This document shows, in pieces, positions 62,416 to 64,000 of a stretch of DNA of 64,000 nt. A program made the translations under genes and the position numbers. Below the pieces are notes generated by a model, which was given only the letters and a program-made list of their open reading frames with translations, ran no database searches and was not told the DNA's origin. Source of the DNA: Pseudanabaena yagii GIHE-NHR1 (lineage in GTDB: Bacteria; Cyanobacteriota; Cyanobacteriia; Pseudanabaenales; Pseudanabaenaceae); NCBI RefSeq assembly GCF_012863495.1, contig NZ_JAAVJL010000001.1:1-64000 (forward strand), written 5' to 3'. Each line of letters starts with the position of its first letter. Within the stretch, counting starts at the first letter, position 1.

Positions 62416-62934
62416 TTAGCCAACCGCTGCTGCTGCCTTGTCAAAATAGCTAGCTACTTCAGCCATAAGAGCGCTACAGTCGCCACGAGTTACGCCATTA
62501 GGATCGTTAGCAAGTGCGATCGCTGCTGCTTTCATCTTTTCAACGCCTACTGCAACTGATCCACCAGGTACGCCCAATGCGCTGTAGGTTTCACGCAAAC
62601 CATTAAGGCAACGATCTTCCAATACACTTGCGTCGCCAGCATAGATAGCGTAGGTAACATAGCGAAGGATGATGTCCATATCACGCATACAAGCGGCGAT
62701 ACGACGATGAGGATAAGCATTTCCACCAGGAGCGATCAATTGAGGCTGATCTTCAAATAGTGCACGAGCAGCATCTGTAACGATCGCAGAAGCGTTGGAT
62801 GTAATACGGTTAACAACGTCTAAGCGCTTTGTTCCGTCTGCTACCACTTGTTTCAAAGCATCGATTTGAGAATCGGTAACGAAAGCACCGCGAGTATCTG
62901 CCTGAGCAACTACTTTAGTAAAAGCATCTAGCAT
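62416..62934 (-). CDS. cpcB: Phycocyanin beta subunit
   Basis: 172 aa. [20 protein letters not shown]; chromophore Cys82 ([12 protein letters not shown]) and Cys153 (GDCSALM), and the methylated Asn72 (GGNAY). First gene of cpcBAC2C1D with AAGGAGACT before the ATG. Confidence 0.97.
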   Translation of the reverse strand: MLDAFTKVVAQADTRGAFVTDSQIDALKQVVADGTKRLDVVNRITSNASAIVTDAARALFEDQPQLIAPGGNAYPHRRIAACMRDMDIILRYVTYAIYAGDASVLEDRCLNGLRETYSALGVPGGSVAVGVEKMKAAAIALANDPNGVTRGDCSALMAEVASYFDKAAAAVG

Positions 62935-63515
62935 TTAAAGAGTCTCCTTTTTATTAATTAAATATATAAATTGAGAATGATTCCGTACCTTCTTAATTGA
63001 TTGGGATATTTATTTCGCGAAACACCCAATTCATAAGATTCCTCAAGCATTAATTGAGTAAAGCGATAACCAAGCTTCTCAATTTACTTAATGGAACTAA
63101 ACCTTAACTTTGTAAGTTTTTTGGTTCAGTGGCTTTTGGATTGAGTTGATTAAAACAACTAATTTGTGCAGATTTTGTGCAATCCATTAAAAGCTCAAAA
63201 TCAAGTTAACTAAAACTTCTGAAGAATATCTATAAACCTTGATCTAACAAGGCATCTAAGCTTTTTTACCTAACCTTAAAGTATGAACCTATCGTTGCAT
63301 TTAGTTTCATTTCTTTACAATATAAAGATTAGTAACAAACTTAGATTTTGGCTTTTTTACTATACTTATTTGCTGAATATAAAGATGGGTATGTAATTTA
63401 GCTACGCCATTTTTAATTTTTTTATTTAGTTTGCGAAAGTTTATCCATAAGTAAACAATTGTTAAGGGTATACCATTATGCAATTCTTTACATTTATTTA
63501 TATATTCACCCAAAA
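62935..63515. other. Long AT-rich leader/promoter region of the cpc operon
   Basis: About 580 bp without a coding frame. It must hold the cpc promoter and a long 5' UTR, as usual for cpc operons. A degenerate TAGCTACGCCATTTTT near 63400 resembles part of the two-hairpin repeats. I cannot assign promoter boxes. Confidence 0.5.
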
Positions 63516-63544
63516 GAGAAGGGGGCACTTTGTGCCCCCTTCTC
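63516..63544 (-). terminator. pcyA terminator
   Basis: GAGAAGGGGGCAC / GTGCCCCCTTCTC, loop TTT, 2 bp after the pcyA stop. Confidence 0.8.
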
Positions 63545-63546
63545 CT

Positions 63547-64000
63547 TTACTCAACGTAATCAAAAAGCATGGTTGTCATGTAGCGTTCTGTCCATTCTTC
63601 TCCAAAGGATTTTTCGAGTACCCGTCGCGTTTTGTCATTTTGCTGTTGCTTTTGGCAGTAGTAGCGATGACCAGCCCGAATCTTGCTAATCTCTTCGGAA
63701 GTACTAAAAGGAGTTGTGGCAACGGAGAGTTGACAATGCAAAGTCAAGATCGATCGCACTCGGTCTAGGAAATCTGCCTCTTCGCGATCGCCCATTGGAC
63801 GGATAAACAAACAAAATTGCGAGAAAATATCGCCCCACTGTGGCAATTCGCGAGGTTGCTCGAAGTTGACTATCGGTAAATTTGATAAAGCTTGATGATA
63901 GCTGGGTGGTAAGGCAAAATCAGGATAAAGAGGAGATAGATCAGCGATCGCAGCACTAATTCCTGCACGACCACCTACTAAGTCGGCTCCAAAGATAGGA
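63547..64000 (-). CDS. pcyA: Phycocyanobilin:ferredoxin oxidoreductase, partial
   Basis: The C-terminal 151 residues are in the window; the frame continues past the right edge (PIFGADLVGGRAGISAAIAD ...). Matches PcyA: ELPQWGDIFSQFCLFIRP, HRYYCQKQQQNDKTRRVLEK, ERYMTTMLFDYVE. Reduces biliverdin to phycocyanobilin with ferredoxin. Co-oriented with and upstream of cpcB, so the chromophore gene and its apoproteins are neighbours, with a terminator between. Confidence 0.95.
   Translation of the reverse strand, partial: PIFGADLVGGRAGISAAIADLSPLYPDFALPPSYHQALSNLPIVNFEQPRELPQWGDIFSQFCLFIRPMGDREEADFLDRVRSILTLHCQLSVATTPFSTSEEISKIRAGHRYYCQKQQQNDKTRRVLEKSFGEEWTERYMTTMLFDYVE

Overview
The window is chromosomal DNA from a cyanobacterium. 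Evidence: a phycocyanin rod operon (cpcB, cpcA, two cpcC linkers, cpcD) with pcyA and ho1 for bilin synthesis; ndhCKJ; a ferrochelatase with a chlorophyll-binding tail; cyanobacteria-restricted families (DUF3727, DUF1825, Ycf51-like, DUF98 chorismate lyase, SLH-OprB porin); and frequent GCGATCGC (HIP1) octamers. A Pseudanabaena-like lineage is plausible, but the sequence alone does not prove the genus.

Layout. 1-9.3 kb: TamB-like protein (cut by the window edge), a double-domain SagB-type nitroreductase, rpmF, bacteriohemerythrin, an SLH porin and secreted proteins of unknown role. 9.7-16.4 kb: housekeeping genes glgC, eda-like aldolase, ruvX, mltG, yqeG, argF, coaD. 16.4-20.6 kb: chorismate lyase, YaaW-like protein, Uma2 nuclease, and an unusual protein with a CpcD-like domain followed by a long acidic tail. 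21-30.6 kb: hemH, a zinc-ribbon protein, accC, glyA, a Rieske protein, an ABC exporter and an anion permease. 30.8-46.9 kb: Ser/Thr kinase with WD40 repeats, livM, moeB-rhodanese, comF, amine oxidase, glmS, GGDEF-EAL protein, alpha carbonic anhydrase, glutathione reductase. 47-49.7 kb: ho1 and, divergently, ndhCKJ. 49.7-57.3 kb: an accessory island. 57.5 kb to the end: an Ig/propeller protein, the cpc operon and partial pcyA.

The island is the most interesting region. It lies between two 213-bp direct copies of the ndhJ 3' end plus its terminator (49496-49708 and 57255-57467). Its core has no HIP1 octamer for about 6.2 kb. It carries a GNAT acetyltransferase-PIN nuclease gene disrupted by two different insertion sequences (IS4 family with a 9-bp duplication GTCGTCAAG; IS5/IS903 group with TAGACGATC). 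Removing both elements and one copy of each duplication restores a single 346-codon frame with all four PIN acidic residues. That frame ends beside an A8 run (A AAA AAG) in the right phase for a -1 shift into a 360-aa frame with a second GNAT-like part and a PUA/ASCH-like part. An ASCH protein (4-bp ATGA overlap) and a convergent Mrr-type endonuclease follow. I propose an undescribed RNA-directed defence or toxin module, now insertionally inactivated here.

The intergenic spaces carry several families of palindromic elements with conserved ends and stems of up to 32 bp. They often abut or overlap stop codons and probably serve as terminators. Two families have a conserved core or conserved termini while the stem sequences differ completely between copies.
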